64,000 nt of DNA from Bacillus sp. WMMC1349 (GTDB taxonomy: Bacteria; Bacillota; Bacilli; Bacillales; Bacillaceae): assembly GCF_013155385.1 (NCBI RefSeq), contig NZ_JABJUQ010000005.1, forward strand, positions 1 through 64,000, written 5' to 3'. Positions within the stretch are counted from its first letter, which is position 1. The number at the start of each line of letters is the position of its first letter. The position numbers were made by a program, and so were the translations under genes. The notes below the pieces were generated by a model. The model did no database searches. It had not been told where the DNA came from and saw only the letters and a list, made by a program, of their open reading frames with translations. Positions 20,054-28,217 of this stretch are shown piece by piece.

Positions 20054-20266
20054 TTGGAGATGGATTTAACTCAATATTTAATGACACAAGGACCCTTTGC
20101 GGTTCTTTTTTGTTGGATATTGTTTTATGTATTAAATACAACAAAAGAAAGGGAAAACAAGCTTAATTCACAGATTGATGCACAAAATGAAGTGCTAGCC
20201 AAATTCAGTGAGAAATATGATGTTGTGATTGATAAGTTGGATCAAATTGAAAAAAATCTAAAATAG
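20054..20266 (+). CDS. BhlA/UviB-type holin-like protein
   Basis: This 70-residue protein has one membrane segment (about residues 13-31, 'PFAVLFCWILFYVL') and a charged coiled tail ('NEVLAKFSEKYDVVIDKLDQIEKNLK'), the BhlA pattern. TTG 20054 is preferred because AAAGGAGGTG lies eight bases upstream; ATG 20060 is further than ideal. It pairs with the following holin in Bacillus lysis cassettes. Confidence 0.87.
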   Translation: MEMDLTQYLMTQGPFAVLFCWILFYVLNTTKERENKLNSQIDAQNEVLAKFSEKYDVVIDKLDQIEKNLK

Positions 20267-20278
20267 GAGTGAAGAAAA

Positions 20279-20542
20279 ATGAAAAATTTTGATAAAGGTA
20301 CAGTCGTTCGGACGGTGCTTCTTTTTATTGCACTTATTAACCAGACTTTGATGATGTTCGGAAAGGGTGCATTGCCGATTAGTGAGGACCAAGTAAACAC
20401 ACTGGCAGATACTTTGTATTTGGTGGGTTCCACAGTGTTTACGATCATTACTTCAATCGTCGCATGGTATAAAAACAACTATGTCACAGAGAAAGGGAAG
20501 AAACAAAAAGAAGTGTTAAAACAAAATGGATTAACAAAATGA
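20279..20542 (+). CDS. SPP1/XhlB-type holin
   Basis: This 87-residue protein makes membrane pores that release the endolysin. The N-terminus '[27 protein letters not shown]' and a second membrane helix ('[19 protein letters not shown]') followed by '[13 protein letters not shown]' match the XhlB/SPP1 holin family. A good ribosome site (AGGAGTGAAG) precedes it. Confidence 0.92.
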   Translation: MKNFDKGTVVRTVLLFIALINQTLMMFGKGALPISEDQVNTLADTLYLVGSTVFTIITSIVAWYKNNYVTEKGKKQKEVLKQNGLTK

Positions 20543-20570
20543 GAGGGCTACCGGTTGGCAGTCTCTTTTA
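20541..20570 (+). terminator. Terminator-like hairpin after holin gene
   Basis: GAGAGGGCTACC pairs imperfectly (one bulge and one mismatch) with GGCAGTCTC around GGTT and runs into TTTT. It is weaker than the other hairpins here. Confidence 0.45.
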
Positions 20571-20603
20571 ATTGTCAAAAATAAAAAATAGAGGTGTTTT
20601 ACA

Positions 20604-21530
20604 ATGGCAGTTTCTTTACAAACATTGATCGATCGTTCTATTCGAAATATGGGGTCTGGTATTCACCCCGTAGTGAAAGAAACAGCAATCGAAGTCGTCA
20701 AAAGGGCATATAAAGAGAACATTTATGTGCAGATGACATCTGGCTATCGTTCTTTTGCGGAACAAAATAAGCTGTATGCGAAAGGACGTACTGCATCAGG
20801 GAAGATTGTGACTAATGCTAAAGCCGGACAGTCTAACCACAATTACGGTTTAGCAGTCGATTATGTTCTATTATCTTCAGATGGCAAAACAGCGATCTGG
20901 ACGGTCAATTCTAAGTGGAAAAGAGTCGCTCAAATTGCAAAGGCTTTAGGATTTGCGTGGGGAGGGGACTGGAAAAGCTTTAAAGATTACCCACATTTAG
21001 AAATGATGGGCGGTTTAACTTTGAGCCAATTACAAGCTGGTAAACGTCCAGTCCTCGTATCAAAAGTAAACAACGCAACACCTGCGGTTCCTAAACCAAC
21101 TAAAAAGCAGTCGTCAAAGAAATCATCTTCCAGTGGTGGTCGTGCGATTGTTAGAACGATTCAGAGTACGTTAAATAAACGCTATAAGTTAAATATTAAG
21201 GTAGACGGTTATCAAGGTCCTGAAACATACAAAGCTCTGCTTAAGGGCTTCCAGACCGAATTAAATAAGCAATTTCATGCCGGTCTTGTCGTAGATGGGG
21301 AGTGGGGACCGAAAACTCGTGCGGCTGTCGTAAATGTCCGTAAGGGAGCAAAAGGAAATATCACTTGGATTCTTCAAGTGTTGTTGATCTGTAAGGGATA
21401 TGATGTGAATGGTCTGGATTCTATCTTTGGTCATGGACTTGAGAAGGCTGTGAGAGCTTTTCAAAAGGTGAATGGTCTGGCTGTGGATGGGATTGTTGGG
21501 AGAGCTACTTGGACAAGGTTGTTTGTATGA
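20604..21530 (+). CDS. Endolysin: M15 peptidase plus two peptidoglycan-binding domains
   Basis: This 308-residue enzyme cuts the wall peptide (L-alanyl-D-glutamate type, as in CwlK/Ply500). Residues 1-137 hold the M15/VanY domain with zinc ligands H79 ('SNHNYG'), D86 ('AVDYV') and H131 ('YPHLEM') and a likely catalytic D128. A Ser/Lys-rich linker (~155-170) follows. Two PG_binding_1 repeats close the protein ('VDGYQGPETYKALLKGFQ' and 'HGLEKAVRAFQKVNGLAVDGIVGRATW'). It ends at a bidirectional terminator. Confidence 0.93.
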   Translation: MAVSLQTLIDRSIRNMGSGIHPVVKETAIEVVKRAYKENIYVQMTSGYRSFAEQNKLYAKGRTASGKIVTNAKAGQSNHNYGLAVDYVLLSSDGKTAIWTVNSKWKRVAQIAKALGFAWGGDWKSFKDYPHLEMMGGLTLSQLQAGKRPVLVSKVNNATPAVPKPTKKQSSKKSSSSGGRAIVRTIQSTLNKRYKLNIKVDGYQGPETYKALLKGFQTELNKQFHAGLVVDGEWGPKTRAAVVNVRKGAKGNITWILQVLLICKGYDVNGLDSIFGHGLEKAVRAFQKVNGLAVDGIVGRATWTRLFV

Positions 21531-21571
21531 ACATATTTTAGGCTGGGTGTTGAGTTTTTAATTACTAATAA

Positions 21572-21619
21572 GGTAAAAGGTGATGAATTTACAAAATTGT
21601 CACAACATCACCTTTTACC
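21572..21619. terminator. Bidirectional terminator between endolysin and immunity genes
   Basis: A perfect 14-bp inverted repeat (GGTAAAAGGTGATG at 21572-21585, its complement at 21606-21619) spans a 20-base loop that can itself pair (ACAA/TTGT). T-rich sequence lies on both sides. It separates two convergent transcription units. Confidence 0.82.
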
Positions 21620-21627
21620 CCCATTTT

Positions 21628-22032
21628 TTATGGCTTCAAACTAAGAATATATTCAATTCGTGATTTTGCACCAAAGCTTGATTCTATAACCTTATAATCT
21701 TTACTTCCCATTAATTGTTTACATTTATTTATATCTTGCAGTAATTGATCTATATCTTCTGTATTAGCTTCAACTTTAAATTCGTTACTTTTAATATAAT
21801 AATCTAATTTTTCATATATAAAATCAGGTATTTCTTTTAATTTAAAACACTCTATTGCAACACAAATATAATATGCAGTCTTTGTGAAAATATTATAGTT
21901 TAGCTCTCTCCAATCTTCTTCAAATACTTTTGCTGCAGATTGAGGTGCTGTAAAACCATCATCCTCTACATATTCTTCAAAACTAAATACAACGGAATCT
22001 TTGATGCTTTCATAATCAACATTATTATTCAT
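21628..22032 (-). CDS. Predicted immunity protein for the LXG toxin
   Basis: This 134-residue cytoplasmic protein is encoded directly behind the toxin with a 30-base gap and its own ribosome site (AGGGGAGG). It is helical and acidic at the N-terminus ('SIKDSVVFSFEEYVEDDGF'). Toxin-then-immunity order in one operon is the basis of the call. It may belong to the Imm3 family, which is reported next to deaminase toxins, but I am not certain of the family. It would protect the lysogen against its own or kin toxin. Confidence 0.72.
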   Translation of the reverse strand: MNNNVDYESIKDSVVFSFEEYVEDDGFTAPQSAAKVFEEDWRELNYNIFTKTAYYICVAIECFKLKEIPDFIYEKLDYYIKSNEFKVEANTEDIDQLLQDINKCKQLMGSKDYKVIESSFGAKSRIEYILSLKP

Positions 22033-22062
22033 ATCACAAACCTCCCCTTAAATTCTGTACTC

Positions 22063-24651
22063 CTATGGAGTTACTGTATTATTTGAAAATACATTTAACT
22101 TTATATTAGGATACTTTGCTCTGAATTCTAATATAATATTTGTACAACTTTGACAAGTATCTAACTCTGAGAAAAGATTAATTTCTCCTTTAATATTTGG
22201 GTCTTTTATTTTAGATGCAATGTCTTCAAGAATCTTCGCTTCTGTATCATTATATCTCGGAAACTGATCTACTACATAATTTTTGAAGATACGCTCACTA
22301 TCTGTCGGTGTATATGAAAAATCCATAACATCCGTTCCTAAATTATCCACAGAATGAATTTGACTATGAGCAGTAAATTCATTTCTTATACCTGGTATAT
22401 TAACATCTGCTGTAGCAACATTACCTTTAGTAAGTGACTTTATTTTTCTATCTATTTTTTTCCTCTGTGTGTTAGATAGATTTAAATATTCATCTGAACT
22501 TTTGAATGCTGTTATTGAATCAGATAATTTTGTTCTTACGACGTTAGCCCTATCTTTTAAAGTTTTTCCAATAAGATTACGAGTACCCTTAGTCCCATTG
22601 TCAACATCTTTCCCAGATTCATGCTTCCTCGGCTTAGAAGACTCATGAGGATGCTTACCAGAAACGTTTTCAGCACCTTTAGTAGACTCGTGATGCTTAT
22701 CAACCTTGTGAACTGGCTCGTGTGATTTTGATTTTGGTTGATGCGGAGTTTTGGGATCTCCGTCACCATGCTTGCCTTTTTGAACATTTTTGCCTTCGTG
22801 TTTTTCGGTCACTTTTCCAGTGCTTTTGGTTGCTTCTTTATTCTTCTCAACCTTCTGAATTGATTCGTGTGACTTCGGTTTTGATTTATGTGGAACTTTA
22901 GGTTCTCCACCATGGTCACCTTTCGGAGTCTTCTTAATGCCGTCCCCACCATGAGCTTTTCCACCTTTAGGACTTGTAAAATGATCAAACGACTTCTTGA
23001 TGAACTGAATCATCTCATGTCCAGACTGCCGTAAAGTAAGCGCATGTATAGGAATTCCTTCTGTTACGAGGATCTCCCGTGCAACTGGGTTAGGTAAGTC
23101 TCCTATTTTTATGAGTCCTTTTTTGATTAGTTCTCCAACTTCCTTGAGATCTTTAACGACTCTGTTTCCTACGACTATTCCAACGTGTCCAGCACCTTTG
23201 ATTCCTTGTTTGATTGCCGTTTTTCCAGCGCCTTTGATTCCTTGTTTGACTATTGATTTACCCGCAGCGCTTGCAAATCTTCCAGCTTTCGAAGCAATTG
23301 ATGCACCCTTTGATGCTGCACCGGCACCACCTGATATAAATGTAGTGACGATATTTAATTTAAGATATTCAGCATAATGTGTCCTTGAATACAAATCTCC
23401 ATGTACAAAGTTTTTATCCCATTTTTCTTTTACTTCATCCCAAGCAGAATTCCAAGCTTTTTTATAGTCGAATTCTATAATTGAGTTTGCAGTTCTAACT
23501 GGATGTAATGCAGAATTTCTTACAAATTTATTTAGTGTTACAACACCTTCAAGAGTTTCCTTAACAAAATCATATCTAGCCACTGTTATTCCTTTTGCAT
23601 AGTCGTATGCAGAGCCTAGATATTTTTTACCTGCCTCATCTACAGGTGCTAAAACTTCTTTTAGTTTCTCCTCTCCTGTTTCTATAAGATTTATAACACC
23701 ATCATCAAAATCGTCTAACTTCTCTGATACATAATCAATAGGATGTTCCCAGAAACTAACATCTTCTTCTTCAAGGGATTTAACATACTCCTGTTGTTCT
23801 GGTGAAAGGTTGTTATAACCAATTTCTTTAGCCATTTTAACATATTCATCAGGGTCAGATACGTTTGCAAGCTTCTCTTGCAACTCTGCAATTCTGCGGG
23901 CTTCTGCTTGCTCTTTTTTCGCATTAATATATGTAGTCGCTTGTTTGTCGGTTTTGATTGCTTCTTTATATAACTTATTCGAGTGAAAAGCCTTTTTATC
24001 AAAATACATAGGAGAAGCGCTTTTGCCATTACTTGTGGCTTCCATCAATGCTGATAATTTTTTGGAGACACTTTCGGCTTCAGCCAATGCTTGTGTGTAT
24101 TCACCTGTCATAAATTTATCCAAATCGTCTACTGCATCAATTGCATTTTCCCGAGTTGTTTGTGCTTTTGACATCTCTACTGTGTAATTGTGGTCAGTCC
24201 ACTTATCCAGATCAACGATGTCGCTCACTCGGTCTATGATCCGATCCATGCTACTCTTGAGAGAGTCAACGATTTGATCGGATTTTTTATCTGCATTTTT
24301 TAATTCAGTCTTTAAAAAAGACATTTCAATGTACGAATCGGGCAATTTTTTCGCTTCGATATCACCAGAAACCCCATTAAAAAACGAGATCTGCATATCG
24401 GCAAGAGTGATCCAACTGTCGACAACCTCAGCCTGTCCTCTAAAAAACTCTTTAATGTTATCTGCGCCTTTTCCTGTGAAATCATCACCTAAATCTGCCA
24501 CTCCAAGACAGGCTGTTTTTAGCGTTTGAAGTTTCTCTTTTAGGTTTTTATAATCTTTTTTACGTTGATCGGCTCTTTCAACTAAAGTACTGGCTTCAAA
24601 AACTTTAGCTGAACTGTCTAACTCTTTGTTTTTCTTTTTCTTGTCTGCCAT
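22063..24651 (-). CDS. LXG polymorphic toxin with C-terminal deaminase-like domain
   Basis: This 862-residue protein is a probable type VII secretion (Esx/Yuk) effector. Residues ~1-210 form the helical LXG domain, with 'DFTGKGADNIKEFFRG' near residue 55. A Gly/Ala-rich amphipathic stretch follows (~440-500). A Lys/His-rich linker (~563-693) carries two related ~40-residue blocks built on 'PKxPH...SHE...KV'. The last ~119 residues show a deaminase pattern: DTEAK (about 803-807) and LFSELDTCQSC (Cys about 834 and 837), close to the BURPS668_1122 toxin-deaminase family. ATG 24651 is eight bases from AAGGA; GTG 24654 is closer than ideal. The predicted action is deamination of nucleic acid in a rival cell. 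Confidence 0.86.
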   Translation of the reverse strand: MADKKKKNKELDSSAKVFEASTLVERADQRKKDYKNLKEKLQTLKTACLGVADLGDDFTGKGADNIKEFFRGQAEVVDSWITLADMQISFFNGVSGDIEAKKLPDSYIEMSFLKTELKNADKKSDQIVDSLKSSMDRIIDRVSDIVDLDKWTDHNYTVEMSKAQTTRENAIDAVDDLDKFMTGEYTQALAEAESVSKKLSALMEATSNGKSASPMYFDKKAFHSNKLYKEAIKTDKQATTYINAKKEQAEARRIAELQEKLANVSDPDEYVKMAKEIGYNNLSPEQQEYVKSLEEEDVSFWEHPIDYVSEKLDDFDDGVINLIETGEEKLKEVLAPVDEAGKKYLGSAYDYAKGITVARYDFVKETLEGVVTLNKFVRNSALHPVRTANSIIEFDYKKAWNSAWDEVKEKWDKNFVHGDLYSRTHYAEYLKLNIVTTFISGGAGAASKGASIASKAGRFASAAGKSIVKQGIKGAGKTAIKQGIKGAGHVGIVVGNRVVKDLKEVGELIKKGLIKIGDLPNPVAREILVTEGIPIHALTLRQSGHEMIQFIKKSFDHFTSPKGGKAHGGDGIKKTPKGDHGGEPKVPHKSKPKSHESIQKVEKNKEATKSTGKVTEKHEGKNVQKGKHGDGDPKTPHQPKSKSHEPVHKVDKHHESTKGAENVSGKHPHESSKPRKHESGKDVDNGTKGTRNLIGKTLKDRANVVRTKLSDSITAFKSSDEYLNLSNTQRKKIDRKIKSLTKGNVATADVNIPGIRNEFTAHSQIHSVDNLGTDVMDFSYTPTDSERIFKNYVVDQFPRYNDTEAKILEDIASKIKDPNIKGEINLFSELDTCQSCTNIILEFRAKYPNIKLNVFSNNTVTP

Positions 24652-24654
24652 CAC

Positions 24655-24982
24655 ATTTTCCTTTCAGATAGTTATTTTTTTAAACAACATCATAAAAATA
24701 GCAATCAGTTAAAATTTTATCATGTTAATAAAAAGGGTGGTAGGATATTTTTTCCATTCTAAGAAAATGAATCTTTAGGATTAGGTATAAGATCCCAATA
24801 AATGGTTTTTTCTTCTCTATGAATTTTTATTTGCCATCAATCAACAGATGTTTTTTGGGAACTATAACAATATATGGTTGTCAAAAAGTGGGGTATTGTG
24901 TAGAATATTTACGATAAGAAAGAGGATATATTATTCTGATTATTTTCAAAAAATAAAATATTGGGAAAAGGGGAGAAATTGA
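24655..24982. promoter_or_regulatory. Intergenic region with rap promoter
   Basis: This 328-base gap separates divergent toxin and rap genes. A sigma-A type promoter on the plus strand reads TTGTCA (24878-24883), a 17-base spacer, and TAGAAT (24901-24906) with TGTG before the -10. It lies 76 bases before the rap start. No convincing promoter for the toxin was found on the other strand. The rest is AT-rich without features I can name. Confidence 0.65.
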
Positions 24983-25344
24983 GTGGAAATAATTCCTTAT
25001 GATTTAGTTGCTACAAAAATGAATTTTTGGTATAACTCACTAAAGAACAACTGGATAGAAAAGGCGGAGATAACAAAAAAGGAAGTTAGACAGTTACTTG
25101 ATAATATGGAAGAGAATCAAGACGTCCTGATTTATTACTCGCTATTAGAATTTCGACATAAACTCCAGCTCGACTATTTGTGTGCTGGTTCTGGTGGTAG
25201 TCTTGAGGAACGATTTGAGGAGTTTAGAGAGATTAGAGAAAAGAATAACCTAGAAGGTATGCTTGACTACTACTATCATTTCTTTTCAGGGATGTATCAT
25301 TTTAGACAAAAAGAATTGTTACATGCTTTAAGGTATTATAGGAG
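24983..25344 (+). pseudogene. Rap regulator, 5' fragment (interrupted)
   Basis: The first 120 codons of a Rap protein, starting at GTG 24983 behind AAAAGGGGAG. Rap proteins block response regulators such as Spo0F or ComA. The fragment keeps the N-terminal three-helix bundle, including Q46 in 'MEENQD' (the position of the catalytic Gln in RapH). After codon Arg of 'ALRYYR' the frame runs into the inserted element and stops at 25373-25375 after ten foreign residues. Joined to 27146-27905 it would give a normal 373-residue Rap. Confidence 0.88.
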
Positions 25345-25467
25345 CATTCCTGTAATGAAGAAATTTGAGAGTTGAACAAAAAAAGAGCCCCTTGGTATCA
25401 TACGAGGTGTCCAAAGCTTCGAAGCAAAAATGGACCCTTAATTTAAGTAACCAAGGAGGACTCAATA

Positions 25468-26751
25468 ATGAATTATACACAAAATCATAAAATCTCTCAA
25501 ATTACACCTTTAACTCTTATTGTTGGCATTGATATTGCCAAGGATAAACATGTAGCACGTGCACAAGATGACCGAGGTATCGAGTTCGGAAAACGCTTGA
25601 TTTTTGAAAATCGAAAACATGGCTTTCAAAAATTAGTGACTTGGGCGGAAAGTCTTCGAAAAGAAAATGGCAAGAATCACGTCATTCTTGGCGTAGAGCC
25701 GACTGGTCATTACTGGTTTAGCCTCGCTTATTTTTTGGTAGAAAAAGGGTACGATTTTGTCATGGTAAATCCAATGCATGTAAAGAAAAGTAAAGAACTA
25801 GATGACAATTCCCCTACCAAGAATGATACAAAGGATGCTCGAGTAATAGGGCAGTTGATTAAGGATGGGCGATACTCCGTACCAAACCTCTTAGATGGCG
25901 TTTATGCCGAATTAAGAGAAGGCGTCAAATTACGAGATCAGCTCACAAAGCAACTGATGACCACAGAAGGTCGCATCCAAAATCATATACAACGCTACTT
26001 CCCTGAATTCTTTGATGTGTTTAGAGATTGGGAAGGAAAAGCAGCTTTTTGTACGTTGCGTATGTTTCCATTTCCGTCTCAAATTAAAGAAATGTCAGCG
26101 GAAGAGGTGCTTAAGAAATGGAAACCATTTGTTCAACGAGGAGTGGGAATAAAACGAGCGAGGAAGCTAGTAGAAGCTGCGAAGAAGAGTATTGGTATTC
26201 AAATTGGTATTCAGTTTGCCCAGCGTGAACTAGATTATTTACTCGACCAATATGAGCTTTATAAGCAACAGTTAGCACAGTTAGACAAAGAGCTAGAAGC
26301 TCTAGTAGAAACACTTCCAGGAGCCAAACAAATGATGGAGATACCAGGATTAGGATCTACGACAATCGCTCTGTTTTTTTCAGAGGTAGGTGACATGACA
26401 AAATATAGTCATCCCCAACAGCTAGTAAATTTAGCAGGTCTCTCTTTACGAGAACATAGCTCTGGTAAATTCAAGGGTCAAACACGAATTACGAAAAGAG
26501 GACGAAGTCGTTTGCGACGAGCTTTATATTTGGCTATTCGCCCATTAGTCGCTCATAATCCGACGTTTAAAGCATTGCATCAATACTATACAATGCGATC
26601 TGAAAAGCCATTGAAAAAGCAACAATCACTCATTGCCTTGTGTTGTAAGTTACTACGTGTATTATTTGTCATTGGGCAAAAACAATGTCAGTTTGATGGT
26701 TCTAAACTATTAAGAGGATTGCCTCGAACCCAAGAATTACAGGTTGTTTAA
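25468..26751 (+). CDS. IS110-family DEDD transposase
   Basis: This 427-residue recombinase has the N-terminal RuvC-like DEDD domain ('LIVGIDIAKDKHVARAQD', first Asp about residue 21; 'KNDTKDARVIGQLI' further on) and a C-terminal Transposase_20 domain ('EIPGLGSTTIALFFSEVG', 'NLAGLSLREHSSGKFKGQ', with the likely nucleophilic Ser there). CAAGGAGGA lies upstream of the ATG. Members of this family use a non-coding RNA from the element to choose donor and target DNA. It is intact, so the element may still move. Confidence 0.93.
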   Translation: MNYTQNHKISQITPLTLIVGIDIAKDKHVARAQDDRGIEFGKRLIFENRKHGFQKLVTWAESLRKENGKNHVILGVEPTGHYWFSLAYFLVEKGYDFVMVNPMHVKKSKELDDNSPTKNDTKDARVIGQLIKDGRYSVPNLLDGVYAELREGVKLRDQLTKQLMTTEGRIQNHIQRYFPEFFDVFRDWEGKAAFCTLRMFPFPSQIKEMSAEEVLKKWKPFVQRGVGIKRARKLVEAAKKSIGIQIGIQFAQRELDYLLDQYELYKQQLAQLDKELEALVETLPGAKQMMEIPGLGSTTIALFFSEVGDMTKYSHPQQLVNLAGLSLREHSSGKFKGQTRITKRGRSRLRRALYLAIRPLVAHNPTFKALHQYYTMRSEKPLKKQQSLIALCCKLLRVLFVIGQKQCQFDGSKLLRGLPRTQELQVV

Positions 26752-26752
26752 A

Positions 26753-27003
26753 GTCTTTAGAAATACACTCTAAAGACCAACAATTTCTCATACAAACACC
26801 AATAGTGCAGAGTTGGAGCTTATTTTCACCATTCGGGCTTTAGACCCAGCATAGGAGCATTTCCAACCTCCACCTCATGGATACGCAGGACGAAGGAAAG
26901 TATGGATACGATCCGGAGAGATATGGGAGGGTTAGCGACCGTGATTTGTGTGGAGAATTCCTAGCACGGTTATACACTTGTTTTCCAAACTAATCCAGTT
27001 TGG
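26753..27003 (+). ncRNA. Candidate guide (bridge/seeker) RNA of the IS110-family element
   Basis: The 3' flank of the transposase gene is structured. Hairpins include GTCTTTAGA/TCTAAAGAC (26753-26777, possibly a terminator or boundary), GTTGGA/TCCAAC enclosing 26812-26867, ACCGTG/CACGGT (26938-26970) and CCAAACT/AGTTTGG (26985-27003). A direct repeat ATGGATACG occurs at 26877 and 26902. ATAGGAGCATT at 26851-26861 is identical to the left insertion junction (25338-25348), and AGTGCAGA at 26804-26811 is identical to the right junction (27144-27151). RNA ends are unknown. Confidence 0.5.
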
Positions 27004-27145
27004 TAGATAGGATGGCTTATTCCTTGTAAATATTTTATATATATTAAAAAGATATCCAGTAATATTGGTGTGTCAACTATATGGTGGTTATGAAATAGTG
27101 AGAATGCATGAGTATTTGGAAGAAAAACGAACTTTATTGAGGGAG

Positions 27146-27905
27146 TGCAGAAAATAAACTTGAAGTCTTCAACTGCGATGAGTTAGAGAAAGCTGAGTTT
27201 TATTTTAAAATTTCAGAACTTTATTACAATATGAAACAAACTTTGTTTTCGATGGATTATGCAACTCAAGCATATAATATATTCAAGGATCATGAAACAT
27301 ATGGTCAGCGTCGTATTCAAAGTCAGTTTATTATGGCTGGAAACTGGTTAGATCACATGTGTCCTGAGAAATCATTAGATAATCTATATCAAGCACTATT
27401 TGAATCTGAAAAAATGAATGTGGGTTATTTAATGGGAATGGCACACGCAAACCTTGGAATATGTTATGATCAACTTGAAGAACTTGAGAAATCCTCCAGT
27501 CATCTACGAAAATCCCTTGAAATATACAGAGAAGAGAATAATAGTTATCAAGGTAGAGTAATATTTAACCTTGCGCATGTTGAAGTAAAGCAAGGTAACA
27601 CTATTGTTGCCAATGATTTATATTTAGAAGGAAAAGAATTTGCTGAAACGAATCAAAAGTTAGATGACCTTGCGAAGATGGAACTTCTTAAAGGACTTTA
27701 TCTTGAAAATGATACGGACTTAGTTAGGGAATCATTTAAGTTCTTCAAGGAAAGAGGTATGTATGCAGACTTGGAAGAGTACGCTATAGTTGCAGCAGAA
27801 GTTCTAAGAAGAAGGGAAAAGGTGTATGATGCCCTTGATTTTTATCGTGCTGCAGTAGAGGCGAAGCGACTAATCAAGAGGAGTGTGGTATTAGATGAAA
27901 TCTAA
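27146..27905 (+). pseudogene. Rap regulator, 3' fragment
   Basis: The Rap frame resumes at 27146 ('SAENKLEVFNCDELEKAEFYFKI') and continues for 253 codons of helical TPR repeats, the part that binds Phr peptide. An internal ATG at 27231 could start a 224-residue product, but it has no clear ribosome site and would lack the N-terminal bundle. The stop overlaps the phr start. The split leaves no missing residues, so precise excision would restore the gene. Confidence 0.86.
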
Positions 27906-28017
27906 AATATTAGTTTGCGTAATTTTAATATTGGGTGTGGCGGGCACTACCCTAGGAGTAACTTACAGTCAACTAGATAACGCTACTTACAAGGTTGCTG
28001 ACAGGATGTTGTCCTAA
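27895..28017 (+). CDS. Phr signalling peptide precursor
   Basis: This 40-residue peptide starts within the last codons of rap, as in known rap-phr pairs. It has a Lys-containing N-terminus, a hydrophobic export segment (residues ~5-21) and ends in DRMLS. That pentapeptide fits the pattern of mature Phr signals, with a basic residue at position two (compare ARNQT or ERGMT of known Phr peptides). It should be exported, trimmed and re-imported to inhibit its Rap. With rap broken the signal has no cognate partner here. Confidence 0.82.
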   Translation: MKSKILVCVILILGVAGTTLGVTYSQLDNATYKVADRMLS

Positions 28018-28047
28018 TCTCATTAAAAATAAAGGAAACAAATTAGT

Positions 28048-28073
28048 GCAGATCACATTGATCTGCTTTTTTT
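28048..28073 (+). terminator. Intrinsic terminator of the rap-phr unit
   Basis: GCAGATCA (28048-28055) pairs perfectly with TGATCTGC (28059-28066) around CAT and is followed by seven T's. The remaining bases to 28217 are AT-rich and probably hold the MFS gene promoter, which I cannot place with confidence. Confidence 0.9.
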
Positions 28074-28217
28074 CTAAATTTAAATTTGCTTAACCCTTTT
28101 CACTTTCCTTCTTTTATTTAACAGATATTAAATAAAATAATCCAAATAATCAATTTTATGTTAAAATTATTGGTGTTATTTTAATATTGTTTAAATAGGG
28201 ACAGGAAGGGACTCTGC

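Larger units (their letters stand above)
25345..27145 (+). mobile_element. IS110-family insertion element inside rap
   Basis: The limits are deduced from where the Rap frame breaks (after AGGAG 25340-25344) and resumes (TGCAG from 27146). GGAG occurs at both edges (25341-25344 and 27142-27145), so the ends are uncertain by four bases. The shared bases could be the recombination core or a duplication. The element is 1801 bp, long for this family. It has a short 5' flank (123 bp) and a long 3' non-coding flank (394 bp) after the transposase gene, the arrangement of the IS1111 subgroup. No terminal inverted repeats were seen. Confidence 0.75.

Noticed and set aside
25341..27145. GGAG at both edges of the IS element as a true target duplication
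   Set aside because: IS110-family elements normally make none; the shared bases are better read as the recombination core or chance.
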